Below, piece after piece: positions 1-6,446 of a stretch of 9,340 nt of DNA. The translations under genes were made by a program, and so were the position numbers. Position 1 is the stretch's first letter, and each line of letters begins with the position of its first letter. This DNA comes from Thermoflexales bacterium (GTDB lineage Bacteria; Chloroflexota; Anaerolineae; B4-G1): contig SKQX01000103.1 of assembly GCA_007118795.1 (NCBI GenBank), positions 1 through 9,340 of the forward strand, given 5' to 3'. The notes below the pieces were generated by a model. The model saw only the letters and a program-made list of their open reading frames with translations, was not told the origin of the DNA and ran no database searches.

Positions 1-1
1 C

Positions 2-1483
2 GCTGCCGCGGAGGTCGGGTTGAACCCCTACCGACTGGAAATCGCCAATATCCGGGAGCAGGTCGCCTGGCCGCACCAGCGGGAACCAGAGGCAGCCACT
101 CGGAAGGCGATCGAAGTGGTACGCACCCTCGTCGAAAAAGTCAGTGCCAATGAGGAGCTGCGTCCCTTCGAGTTACCCATCACGCGCCGAGCCCTGGTGG
201 TGGGAGGCGGCATTGCGGGTCTCACGGCAGCCCTCGACATCGGCGATGCAGGTTACCCGGTCCTCCTCGTGGAACGGTCAGACCAGCTGGGCGGCCATAT
301 GGCTGAGCACTCGCAACTCTACCTGAATCTAGACGCGGGAGACGAACTCCTCAACCAGCGTCTCGAGGCAGTCCGCCAGCATCCTCACATAGAGATCCTC
401 ATGGGAACCCAGGTGGCGGGGCTCGATGGCTATGTGGGCAATTTCAGCGTTCAGCTACAAGCTGACCGCGAGCCGGCACCCACTGAGGACGGACAAGAAG
501 AGACCCGATGCGAAGACGTGGGCGCCGTAGTTCTCGCCACTGGATTCGACCTGTATGAGAAGGGCCATCTGCCCGAATACGGCGGCGATCGCTACCCCGA
601 CGTGGTCGACAGCCTCCAGTTCGAGTCTATGCTGCGCGAAAACGCTGTCCGTCGCCCATCAGATGGCAGGGTGCCCGAAGAGGTGGTCTGGGTCCAGTGC
701 GCTGGGTCGCGTGACCCGGAACAACACCACGCCTACTGCTCGAAGATATGCTGCATGTACGTGGCGAAGCAGATCATCGGCTACCGACGCGCCGTGCCGC
801 AAGGACAAGCGTACGTCTTCTACATCGACATTCGGTCACAGGGAAGAGGATACGATGAGTTTGTGCAGCAAGCGATGGAGGAACACGACGCCTTGTACCT
901 GCGCGGCAAGGTCTCAAAGATCGTGCCCCAGGACGGACGAATGGCCGTGTGGGGCGTCGACACCCTGGTGGGCAACTCGGTACGGGTGAGGGCCGACCTG
1001 GTGGTGCTGGCCACGGCCGCTGTACCCAGCGCCGGAACCGAGGACCTGGCTCGAAGCACCCGCGCCGCAACGGACGAAAGTGGCTTTCTCTCTGAAGCGC
1101 ACCCCAAGCTGCGCCCCGTCGAGAGTCTAACCGCGGGCGTCTACCTGGCCGGGGGATGCCAGTTCCCGAAAGACATACCGGAGACCGTTTCCCAAGCGTC
1201 AGGCGCCGCGGCAAAGGTGCTGCGCTTGTTCGCCAAGGATGAGATGACACAGGAGCCTACTGTGGCATACTTGGTGGAGGAACTGTGTTCCGGCTGCGGC
1301 ACTTGTGTCGAGGTTTGCCCCTATGAGGCCCGTGAGCTGCATCCACACCTTGCCGTCGCCACTGTTAACCCGGCACTGTGTCAGAACTGCGGTGCTTGCT
1401 TAGTTGCGTGTCCCAACAAGGCCACCCGCATTCACAACTGGACTCCGAAGCAGATTTTGGCCATGGCGGATGCCGTCGTTTAG
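2..1483 (+). CDS. hdrA: HdrA-like FAD/iron-sulfur protein, 5' end cut by window edge
   Basis: HdrA is the flavin subunit of heterodisulfide-reductase-type cytoplasmic complexes, where FAD passes or bifurcates electrons between ferredoxins, HdrBC or hydrogenase/formate dehydrogenase partners. The frame is open from base 2. Codons before the TTG at 20 already read as HdrA (EVGLNPY, then ANIREQ), so that TTG is not the start and the N-terminal domain lies outside the window. Counting from the TTG, residues 58-95 are the FAD Rossmann fold (VGGGIAG, ending LGGHMA). Residues 227-250 carry QCAGSRD and the YCSKICCM cysteines. Residues 423-433 and 454-464 are two CxxCxxCxxxC ferredoxin motifs. Between the Rossmann fold and the second half, canonical HdrA has an inserted ferredoxin; here that stretch has no cysteine cluster. 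The next gene has the complementary layout. Family assignment is firm. The exact complex is unknown because no hdrB or hdrC gene is in view. Confidence 0.93.
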   Translation, partial: AAAEVGLNPYRLEIANIREQVAWPHQREPEAATRKAIEVVRTLVEKVSANEELRPFELPITRRALVVGGGIAGLTAALDIGDAGYPVLLVERSDQLGGHMAEHSQLYLNLDAGDELLNQRLEAVRQHPHIEILMGTQVAGLDGYVGNFSVQLQADREPAPTEDGQEETRCEDVGAVVLATGFDLYEKGHLPEYGGDRYPDVVDSLQFESMLRENAVRRPSDGRVPEEVVWVQCAGSRDPEQHHAYCSKICCMYVAKQIIGYRRAVPQGQAYVFYIDIRSQGRGYDEFVQQAMEEHDALYLRGKVSKIVPQDGRMAVWGVDTLVGNSVRVRADLVVLATAAVPSAGTEDLARSTRAATDESGFLSEAHPKLRPVESLTAGVYLAGGCQFPKDIPETVSQASGAAAKVLRLFAKDEMTQEPTVAYLVEELCSGCGTCVEVCPYEARELHPHLAVATVNPALCQNCGACLVACPNKATRIHNWTPKQILAMADAVV

Positions 1484-1491
1484 CTCAAAGG

Positions 1492-1562
1492 ATGCGGAGA
1501 GCGAGCTGGGCAGTAGACACGGGATCCGCGCGATGAAACAATGTAACCTGAGACCCATATGA
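1492..1562 (+). other. Two ATGA-linked mini-ORFs between the hdrA genes
   Basis: Nine bases after the first hdrA stop, an ATG at 1492 opens a 14-codon frame ending in TGA at 1534-1536. That stop overlaps an ATG at 1533, which opens a 9-codon frame ending in TGA at 1560-1562. This second stop overlaps the ATG of the second hdrA gene at 1559. Both junctions are the 4-base ATGA overlap typical of translational coupling. The arrangement could carry ribosomes across the 75-base gap, but the peptides (starting MRRASW and MKQCNL) resemble nothing I know. Chance is a serious alternative. Confidence 0.2.
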
Positions 1563-2890
1563 GAGACAGGAAGCCGGTAGGCAATCACAGCGCGGTCCCA
1601 CGCGTCCTGATCATTGGGGCCGGCATTGCGGGGATGCAAGCCGCCCTCGATATTGCTGAGGCAGGCCACGAGGTCCTGCTGGTCGAGCGAATGCCGTCCA
1701 TCGGGGGGCGGATGGCGCAGCTATCGGAGACCTTCCCAACTCTGGACTGTGCCCAGTGTATTCTCACCCCGCGGACAGTCGAGGTAGGCCACCACGAGCA
1801 GATTCAGCTGATAACGCACGCTGAGATTGAATCGATCGAGGGTGAAGTGGGCGATTTCCGCGTGCGCATCCGTCGCCGCGCTGCCTACGTGGATTGGGAT
1901 CTATGCACTGGCTGTGGCCTCTGTCAGGAGAAGTGCCCGGGGCGGGCCCCGTCCGACTTCGAGCGAGGAACGGGAGAGCGAGCCGCCATCTACACCCTAT
2001 CGCCTCAGGCAGTCCCTAACAAGCCGATCATTGATCCAGAGCACTGCATTCACTTCCTGCGAGATCGTTGCGGAGCGTGTGCCAAGCTCTGCCCCGTGGG
2101 CGCTGTCGACTTTGAACAGCAGGACACCATCTTGGAAGCAAGCTGCGACGCCATCATCCTGGCTACGGGATACGACATCTACGGGCTGGATCAGATGCCG
2201 GAATACGGCGGCGGGAAGGTACCCAATGTCATAGACGCGCTGGCTTTCGAGCGGCTGCTGTCCTCCTCAGGGCCCACCAGTGGCCAGGTACAGCGCCCGT
2301 CCGATGGTCGAGTCCCTGACGAGGTGGTCTTCATCCAGTGTGCCGGCTCGCGAGATCCACAGAAACACCTATCCTACTGCTCGAAGATCTGCTGTATGGT
2401 GGCGGCAAAACAAGCCACTCTCTACCGCCACCGCGTCCACGATGGGCAAGCCTACATCTTCTACATCGATATCCGGGCGGCAGGCAAGGGATATGATGAG
2501 TTCACCCAGAGGGCTATGGAGGACGAAAGGGTGGTCTACGTGAGGGGCAAGGTATCCCGCCTCTTCCGGGACCGGGATCGCGTCGTCGTGATGGGCGCCG
2601 ACACTCTCACCAACCGCCAGGTCCAGATCGCTGCGGACCTCGTCGTCGTCGCCCCGGCCCTCATATCCCATCCGGAGAGCGTACGCCTGGCCGAGATGCT
2701 TAACCTTCCCACCGACCGACACGGCTGGCTGCTGCCCCTGAACGAAAATGTCCATCCTGTGGAGACATCGCGCCCGGGCGTATACCTGGCAGGCACCGGG
2801 ACGGGTCCCATGGACATACCGGAGACGGTGGCTCATGCCAGTGGCGCCGCCTCGCAAGTCTTGAAGCTATTCGCCATTGGTTCCCGCTAG
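1559..2890 (+). CDS. hdrA: HdrA-like FAD protein with inserted ferredoxin, short form
   Basis: This 443-residue protein is a second HdrA/QmoA-type flavoprotein, expected in the cytoplasm in a complex with its upstream paralogue. Residues 16-55 form the FAD Rossmann fold (IIGAGIAG, ending IGGRMAQL). C64 and C67 follow (DCAQC). An inserted ferredoxin has C116, C119, C122, C126 and then C163, C171, C174, C178, enough for two [4Fe-4S] clusters. The second half repeats the upstream gene closely: PSDGRVP, QCAGSRDP, YCSKICCM, FYIDIR, GYDEF and DIPETV. The HdrA N-terminal domain is absent, since the fold begins about 15 residues in. The C-terminal ferredoxin is also absent, since the protein stops just after the DIPETV/ASGAA flavin-fold end. 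The ATG at 1559 is the only start in frame after the TAA at 1544 and has only a weak Shine-Dalgarno. QmoA, which is also short, is an alternative name. The hdrA family is certain and the partner set is not. Confidence 0.93.
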   Translation: MRDRKPVGNHSAVPRVLIIGAGIAGMQAALDIAEAGHEVLLVERMPSIGGRMAQLSETFPTLDCAQCILTPRTVEVGHHEQIQLITHAEIESIEGEVGDFRVRIRRRAAYVDWDLCTGCGLCQEKCPGRAPSDFERGTGERAAIYTLSPQAVPNKPIIDPEHCIHFLRDRCGACAKLCPVGAVDFEQQDTILEASCDAIILATGYDIYGLDQMPEYGGGKVPNVIDALAFERLLSSSGPTSGQVQRPSDGRVPDEVVFIQCAGSRDPQKHLSYCSKICCMVAAKQATLYRHRVHDGQAYIFYIDIRAAGKGYDEFTQRAMEDERVVYVRGKVSRLFRDRDRVVVMGADTLTNRQVQIAADLVVVAPALISHPESVRLAEMLNLPTDRHGWLLPLNENVHPVETSRPGVYLAGTGTGPMDIPETVAHASGAASQVLKLFAIGSR

Positions 2891-3029
2891 TAGATGGCAC
2901 AGTGGGGCTACTGGCTGGGTGTGGAGTGTATGCTGATTTTCGGAGGCATTACTACGCGAAGATTTCGTCCCACAACCCTTACTTGCGGGAAGCATGACTT
3001 CAGCGCAGGTAGTCACGCTGCTTTATGGG

Positions 3030-3046
3030 CGCCTAAGGGCGTTTTT
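3030..3046 (+). terminator. Weak intrinsic terminator after the hdrA pair
   Basis: A short CGCC/GGCG stem (3030-3033 with 3038-3041, loop TAAG) is followed at once by five T residues at 3042-3046. Three G residues before the stem can form G-U pairs with the first U residues. It lies about 140 bases after the second hdrA stop, with no gene between. The stem is short, so termination may be partial. Confidence 0.4.
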
Positions 3047-3054
3047 GCTACAAT
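3046..3054 (+). promoter_or_regulatory. Extended -10 promoter for the phosphatase/prenyltransferase genes
   Basis: TGCTACAAT matches an extended -10 (TGnTATAAT with one mismatch). Its first base is the last T of the preceding terminator tract. No good -35 is present at 16-18 bases upstream, as expected when an extended -10 compensates. Transcription would start near 3061, leaving a leader of about 75 bases before the TTG start at 3135. Confidence 0.45.
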
Positions 3055-3118
3055 CTCAGCGGGGCGCGCGCCGGCTGAGCCCCGGATGACGCTTCGTACC
3101 GGTGACTTCTGGGCTTTC

Positions 3119-3126
3119 AAGGGAGG
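3119..3126 (+). promoter_or_regulatory. Shine-Dalgarno that decides the phosphatase start
   Basis: AAGGGAGG lies 8 bases before the TTG at 3135. The other candidate, a GTG at 3102 in the same frame, has no purine-rich site ahead of it. This favours the TTG start. Confidence 0.6.
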
Positions 3127-3134
3127 CCATTGCG

Positions 3135-3923
3135 TTGGCGATACTAACTATCCTCGATGACGTCAAGGCCGCAGGTGCTGTGGCTTCGGAGATGCAACAG
3201 GCCCTGAGTTTCTCGGATCGGGAGTATAAATCTGACCAGTCCGTGGTGACCGAAGCCGACCGCCGGGTGGAGGCACTCCTTTGTGGGCGGATCGCTACAG
3301 CGTATCCTGGTGCCAATATCATCACAGAGGAGGCCGCACGGCCTTTCGATCCAGAGAGACCGCTCACGTTTGCTGTCGATCCCATTGACGGCACCGATGT
3401 CTATAGTCAGGGGATGAACGGATGGTGCATCTCCGTGGGTCTGCTGGACGAGCAGCTGGTCCCGGCGGGGGGCATCATCTTTGCGCCCTGTCTCGACCTG
3501 CTGTTGGTCGCCGACGCGGACACCGGAGCCACCTTAAATGGGTCTCCGCTGCCCTCAATAGGCTCCCCGGAATCGATCTCCGTCCGATCGAATCTGATGG
3601 TCACCTCACGAGTTCACAAGCATCTCGATTTGAGGGGATACGTCGGTAAGATCAGGGGGATCGGTAGCGCAGCCCTACACCTATGCTACCCCCTCATCTA
3701 CCGGGCTGTCATCGGAGCCGTTGAGGGACCCGGCGCGCACATCTGGGACATAGCGGCCGCCCACGCCATCAACCGGGCCCGAGACTGGGACCTGGTCTAC
3801 CTGAACAGCAAGCCAATCGATTACTGGTCCCTGAGGGATGGACGCCCCGCTGAGGACGTTATCATGGCTGGGCACCCACGCAGCGTGGGTCAGCTTAGGC
3901 ATGTCCTGAGAAGAGTGGGTTGA
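3135..3923 (+). CDS. Inositol monophosphatase family phosphatase
   Basis: This Mg2+-dependent phosphatase of the IMPase/FBPase/CysQ superfamily (262 residues from the TTG, close to the family's usual length) hydrolyses a sugar or inositol phosphate, or a related phosphomonoester, in the cytoplasm. Visible motifs: VTEADRRVE near residue 38; TEEA at 64-67 (metal-binding Glu); DPIDGT at 82-87 (two metal-binding Asp); GWCISVGL at 96-103; WDIAAAHA at 204-211 (third metal-binding Asp). After DPIDGT the common N-F is replaced by D-V-Y, so substrate cannot be read from the motif; CysQ-like or FBPase-like activity is possible. The start was chosen by the AAGGGAGG site; a GTG at 3102 would add 11 residues. 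The stop is 4 bases before the next ATG, so it is co-transcribed with the prenyltransferase. The fold is certain and the substrate open. Confidence 0.9.
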   Translation: MAILTILDDVKAAGAVASEMQQALSFSDREYKSDQSVVTEADRRVEALLCGRIATAYPGANIITEEAARPFDPERPLTFAVDPIDGTDVYSQGMNGWCISVGLLDEQLVPAGGIIFAPCLDLLLVADADTGATLNGSPLPSIGSPESISVRSNLMVTSRVHKHLDLRGYVGKIRGIGSAALHLCYPLIYRAVIGAVEGPGAHIWDIAAAHAINRARDWDLVYLNSKPIDYWSLRDGRPAEDVIMAGHPRSVGQLRHVLRRVG

Positions 3924-3927
3924 GGTA

Positions 3928-4827
3928 ATGGACAGGCTTCGGCTGGCACCACTGATGGGTACGGCTCGCGTCCCCTTTCTCATCCTGACACCTGCGTGTG
4001 TCGCCCTGGGTATTGGCGCCGCCGACTGGACCACCGGAGAGCTCCAGGGGATCCAGGTGGTGCTCTGCCTGCTGGGTGCGCTGGCCGCCCACGTCAGTGT
4101 CAACGCGCTGAACGAGTACGTCGACTTCCGAACCGAACTCGATTTCCACACCGCGCGTACGCCTTTCAGCGGGGGGAGCGGGACTCTGCCCCGCAGCCCT
4201 GAGCTAGCGGGTCAGGCCCTGGCCATGGGGCTGCTCAGCCTGGTGGTTACTGCCTTGATTGGGCTTTACTTCGTGTGGATCCGCGGCCTGGCTCTCCTGC
4301 CCCTCGGCATCTTGGGCCTCATTGTTGTGGTCATCTACACGCCCTGGCTAGCCCGAGTTCCTTTCCTCTGTCTTATCGCGCCGGGCCTGGGATTCGGTCC
4401 GCTGATGGTGATGGGGACGGGTTTCGCCCTGACGGGAGAGTACTCGTGGACGGCCCTTGTCGGGTCTCTGGTCCCGTTCTTCCTGGTCAGCGACCTGCTG
4501 CTCCTTAATCAATTCCCCGATGCAGAACCGGACCGTCATGTGGGGCGGCGGCACTACCCCATCGCCATCGGTCGACGCGCGAGTAGCGCGGTCTACAGCG
4601 CCTTCCTCCTTCTCAACTACCTTTCGATCATCACGGGCGTTGTGTTGAACCTGCTCCCCGCTGCAAGCCTGCTCGGTCTCGGCACCCTGATTCTCGCCGT
4701 CCCGACCGCTCGGAACGCGTACGTGCACGCCGACGATCTGGAAGAGCTTGTCCCCTCTCTCGGCATGAATGTTATCATCAACATCGCCACGCCCCTGCTG
4801 GTGGCCCTTGGGCTCTTCCTGGGCTGA
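3928..4827 (+). CDS. UbiA/MenA-type membrane prenyltransferase
   Basis: This 299-residue integral membrane protein has about eight or nine hydrophobic segments. UbiA-superfamily enzymes transfer a polyprenyl chain from its diphosphate to an aromatic or glycerol-type acceptor, as in menaquinone (MenA), ubiquinone or archaeal-type lipid synthesis. The first Asp-rich motif lies at residues 59-72 (N59, N62, D66, E70, D72, read as NALNEYVDFRTELD). The second is NQFPDAEPD at 194-202, followed by VGRRHYPIAIG. This second form is MenA-like, which makes a naphthoate prenyltransferase the best guess, although distant homologues of unknown substrate share it. The ATG at 3928 fits the usual short N-terminus before the first helix, but GAGG at 3922-3925 is too close to be a normal Shine-Dalgarno. 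Initiation therefore probably depends on coupling to the phosphatase stop 4 bases upstream. Confidence 0.88.
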   Translation: MDRLRLAPLMGTARVPFLILTPACVALGIGAADWTTGELQGIQVVLCLLGALAAHVSVNALNEYVDFRTELDFHTARTPFSGGSGTLPRSPELAGQALAMGLLSLVVTALIGLYFVWIRGLALLPLGILGLIVVVIYTPWLARVPFLCLIAPGLGFGPLMVMGTGFALTGEYSWTALVGSLVPFFLVSDLLLLNQFPDAEPDRHVGRRHYPIAIGRRASSAVYSAFLLLNYLSIITGVVLNLLPAASLLGLGTLILAVPTARNAYVHADDLEELVPSLGMNVIINIATPLLVALGLFLG

Positions 4828-4884
4828 ACAAAGACGTTTCGGTGTCGTACCGATCTGCAGGCTGCTTCCTTCCCGGCCGGTCGT

Positions 4885-4905
4885 GGGGGCTCCCCAGCGG
4901 CCCCC
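4885..4905 (+). terminator. GC hairpin after the prenyltransferase gene, possible terminator
   Basis: GGGGGC (4885-4890) pairs perfectly with GCCCCC (4900-4905) across a 9-base loop, 57 bases after the prenyltransferase stop. Only a mixed TTCTGT follows, so it lacks a proper U-tract. It may terminate weakly or protect the 3' end. Confidence 0.25.
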
Positions 4906-5131
4906 TTCTGTCGGCTGCTTCACGAATCCATCAACCACCCCAGTTCTTGAACACCACCGGCGCGGGAGCGAATCCAAGGGGGCACTGCGTTGAAAGCTCC
5001 GGCGGGCGAACCGGGATACCTGTCACGAGAGGACCACGTCTCTCAGACTGGTTTGTGCGGTCTCGCCACCCACTCCTGCGTCTGAGTTTGACTGTCGCGG
5101 CAACCGGTTCGACACGAGTCCGTCCCCGGAC

Positions 5132-5159
5132 TTGCGCCCTTGCCCCGGCGGGCTACACT
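5132..5159 (+). promoter_or_regulatory. Candidate promoter for the winged-helix gene
   Basis: TTGCGC (5132-5137) and TACACT (5154-5159) are separated by 16 bases, giving a start near 5166 and a leader of about 83 bases. The -35 matches only half of the consensus. A dyad, AGTCCG/CGGACT (5117-5132), abuts the -35, and ACGGT-C-ACCGT (5176-5186) lies just after the start point. Either could be an operator. Confidence 0.35.
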
Positions 5160-5236
5160 TCGAATCGCATGCATCACGGTCACCGTCCCTTGCCCCATAC
5201 ACCTGCCGTCGGACCCAGCAGCCTAATCTGACGACC

Positions 5237-5241
5237 AGAGG
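5237..5241 (+). promoter_or_regulatory. Shine-Dalgarno supporting the TTG start at 5249
   Basis: AGAGG lies 7 bases before a TTG. The same frame is open upstream to 5132, but the residues encoded there are Arg/Pro/Ser-rich and unlike a structured protein. The TTG is therefore the better start. Confidence 0.5.
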
Positions 5242-5248
5242 CATTATC

Positions 5249-5953
5249 TTGAAACCAGAACACTCAGACAGCCGGAACCACATCGGCGTGCTCAACGAGC
5301 AGCCGCTGCACGCCGCGCTCAAAGAGTGGTATGCATCGTCGGGATCCCGTCTTGAGGCCGCAGTGGACGACTTCGTGGTCGATGTCGTCCGGGATGACCT
5401 CCTGGTGGAGATCCAGACGGGGAACTTCTCGAACATCAAGGATAAGATGACCACGCTCGCCGCGCATCACCCCCTCCGGCTCGTCTATCCCATCGCCCGC
5501 CAGAAATGGCTTCTCAAGCTTCCCAGTCAGCGCGGTGAGGAGGTCCGGCGACGGAAATCGCCCAAGCGAGGACGGGTTGAGGAGCTCTTCAAAGAGCTCG
5601 TCAGCTTTCCCCAGCTGATCTGCAAAGAGACGTTCTCCGTGGAGGCGGTCTTCATCCACGAGGAGGAAGTGCGGCGCCACGACCCCGGGCGCTGGCGGAA
5701 CCGGGGATGGGTCACCGTCGAGCGCCGCCTCATCGACGTTGTCGACACCCGACTCTTCAGCTGCCCTGGAGACCTCGCCGCCCTCCTGCCCAAAGGCCTC
5801 CCGGCACGCTTCACCACCGCCGATCTCGCTCACTCTATGGAGGGGCCCCGTTGGCTGGCCCAAAAGATGGCCTACTGCCTCCGCAGTACGGGCGCCATAG
5901 CCCAGGTTGGTAGACGAGGCCGGGCGAAACTCTATACCCTCACTCCTGGATGA
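5249..5953 (+). CDS. Uncharacterised protein: possible nuclease-like N-terminus plus winged helix
   Basis: I know of no named function for this 234-residue protein. Residues 39-60 alternate hydrophobic and acidic positions (VDDFVVDVV, then LLVEIQT): an Asp (D40/D41/D45) followed about 10-14 residues later by E54-x-Q56. This resembles the PD-(D/E)XK nuclease core with Gln in place of Lys; it is an inference from spacing only. RLVYPIARQKW (77-87) could be the next strand. A basic stretch, RRRKSPKRGRVE (100-111), follows. Residues 186-232 look like a winged helix: FTTADLAHSM, then RWLAQKMAYCLR as recognition helix and GRRGRAKLYTL as wing. The protein is thus probably DNA- or RNA-binding. The start is the TTG with AGAGG upstream. 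Its 3' end overlaps the AhpD-like gene, so the two are probably translated together. Gene reality is strong; the nuclease call is tentative. Confidence 0.8.
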   Translation: MKPEHSDSRNHIGVLNEQPLHAALKEWYASSGSRLEAAVDDFVVDVVRDDLLVEIQTGNFSNIKDKMTTLAAHHPLRLVYPIARQKWLLKLPSQRGEEVRRRKSPKRGRVEELFKELVSFPQLICKETFSVEAVFIHEEEVRRHDPGRWRNRGWVTVERRLIDVVDTRLFSCPGDLAALLPKGLPARFTTADLAHSMEGPRWLAQKMAYCLRSTGAIAQVGRRGRAKLYTLTPG

Positions 5954-6446
5954 GGTTAAGCGATGCATCTACCGCGGCTTCCGTCCCAACCTCCACGACC
6001 TCCGCGTCATCCTGGCACGCCGGACCCTGATCCGCTCAGCCCTCCGCGACGAGCATCTCGACGCCGCCGTCTGCGAGCGACTCATGCTGGTCGTCACCGG
6101 GGTCGACGGCTGCCGCTACTGCTCGTCCGTCCACGCGCGTCAGGCCTTGCAGGTCGGGATACCGCTTGAGCAGACTGACCCGCTTGGGGCAGCGATGTTC
6201 GACGATAGCCCGACCAACGAGGTGCCTGCTCTCCTCTATGCACAGCACTGGGCCGAGGCAGACGGAAATCCGGATCCAGACATACGCCGGCGCATTCGGC
6301 ATCGGTATGGCCAGGAACGACTGGCCAGTATCGATGCTGTGCTATTCATGATCCGCGTGGGAAACCTGCTGGGAAACACCATCGACCACTTCTTCCACCA
6401 CCTCTCCCTCGGCCGCTGGCGGACCCCAAGGGGCGGTGCAGGCTAG
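5907..6446 (+). CDS. AhpD-like / carboxymuconolactone decarboxylase family protein
   Basis: This 179-residue all-helical protein of the AhpD/CMD family probably catalyses thiol-dependent peroxide reduction or disulfide exchange in the cytoplasm. The catalytic pattern is complete: E57, eleven residues, C69, two residues, C72, three residues, H76. This is the same spacing as E118-C130-C133-H137 of Mycobacterium tuberculosis AhpD. The motif reads CRYCSSVHARQA. A C-terminal helix has IRVGNLLGNTIDHFFHH (149-165), matching the family's G-N end. The start is uncertain. The TTG at 5907 overlaps the upstream gene by 47 bases and has no spaced Shine-Dalgarno. An in-frame CTG at 5946 (before DEVKRC) would shorten the protein by 13 residues; the next ATG, at 6084, would remove most of the Glu-to-Cys segment. 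Coupling to the upstream stop is likely. A true carboxymuconolactone decarboxylase is unlikely given the Cys pair. Confidence 0.85.
   Translation: MVDEAGRNSIPSLLDEVKRCIYRGFRPNLHDLRVILARRTLIRSALRDEHLDAAVCERLMLVVTGVDGCRYCSSVHARQALQVGIPLEQTDPLGAAMFDDSPTNEVPALLYAQHWAEADGNPDPDIRRRIRHRYGQERLASIDAVLFMIRVGNLLGNTIDHFFHHLSLGRWRTPRGGAG

Larger units (their letters stand above)
4828..5248 (+). other. Intergenic region without a convincing gene
   Basis: About 420 bases separate the prenyltransferase stop from the next start. Frames here translate to low-complexity Arg/Pro/Ser-rich sequence with no family resemblance. The region holds a GC hairpin (4885-4905), an AACCGGTT palindrome (5102-5109), a 6-base dyad (5117-5132) and a candidate promoter (5132-5159). 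No tRNA or conserved RNA motif was recognised. Confidence 0.6.

Noticed and set aside
2894..3160. 88-residue plus-strand frame starting just after the second hdrA stop
   Set aside because: It spans the terminator, the promoter and the phosphatase start region, has no family resemblance, and overlaps a gene with strong motifs.
5100..5175. Possible tRNA because of GGTTCGA and TTCGAAT strings
   Set aside because: The flanking bases do not form a T-stem, and no acceptor or anticodon stem can be drawn.
4842..5231. 129-residue plus-strand frame in the gap after the prenyltransferase
   Set aside because: Arg/Pro/Ser-rich translation without structure or motifs; it is typical of chance frames in GC-rich non-coding DNA.
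5132..5248. N-terminal extension of the winged-helix gene
   Set aside because: It covers the candidate -35/-10 and its translation is unlike the rest of the protein. TTG 5249 has a spaced AGAGG.
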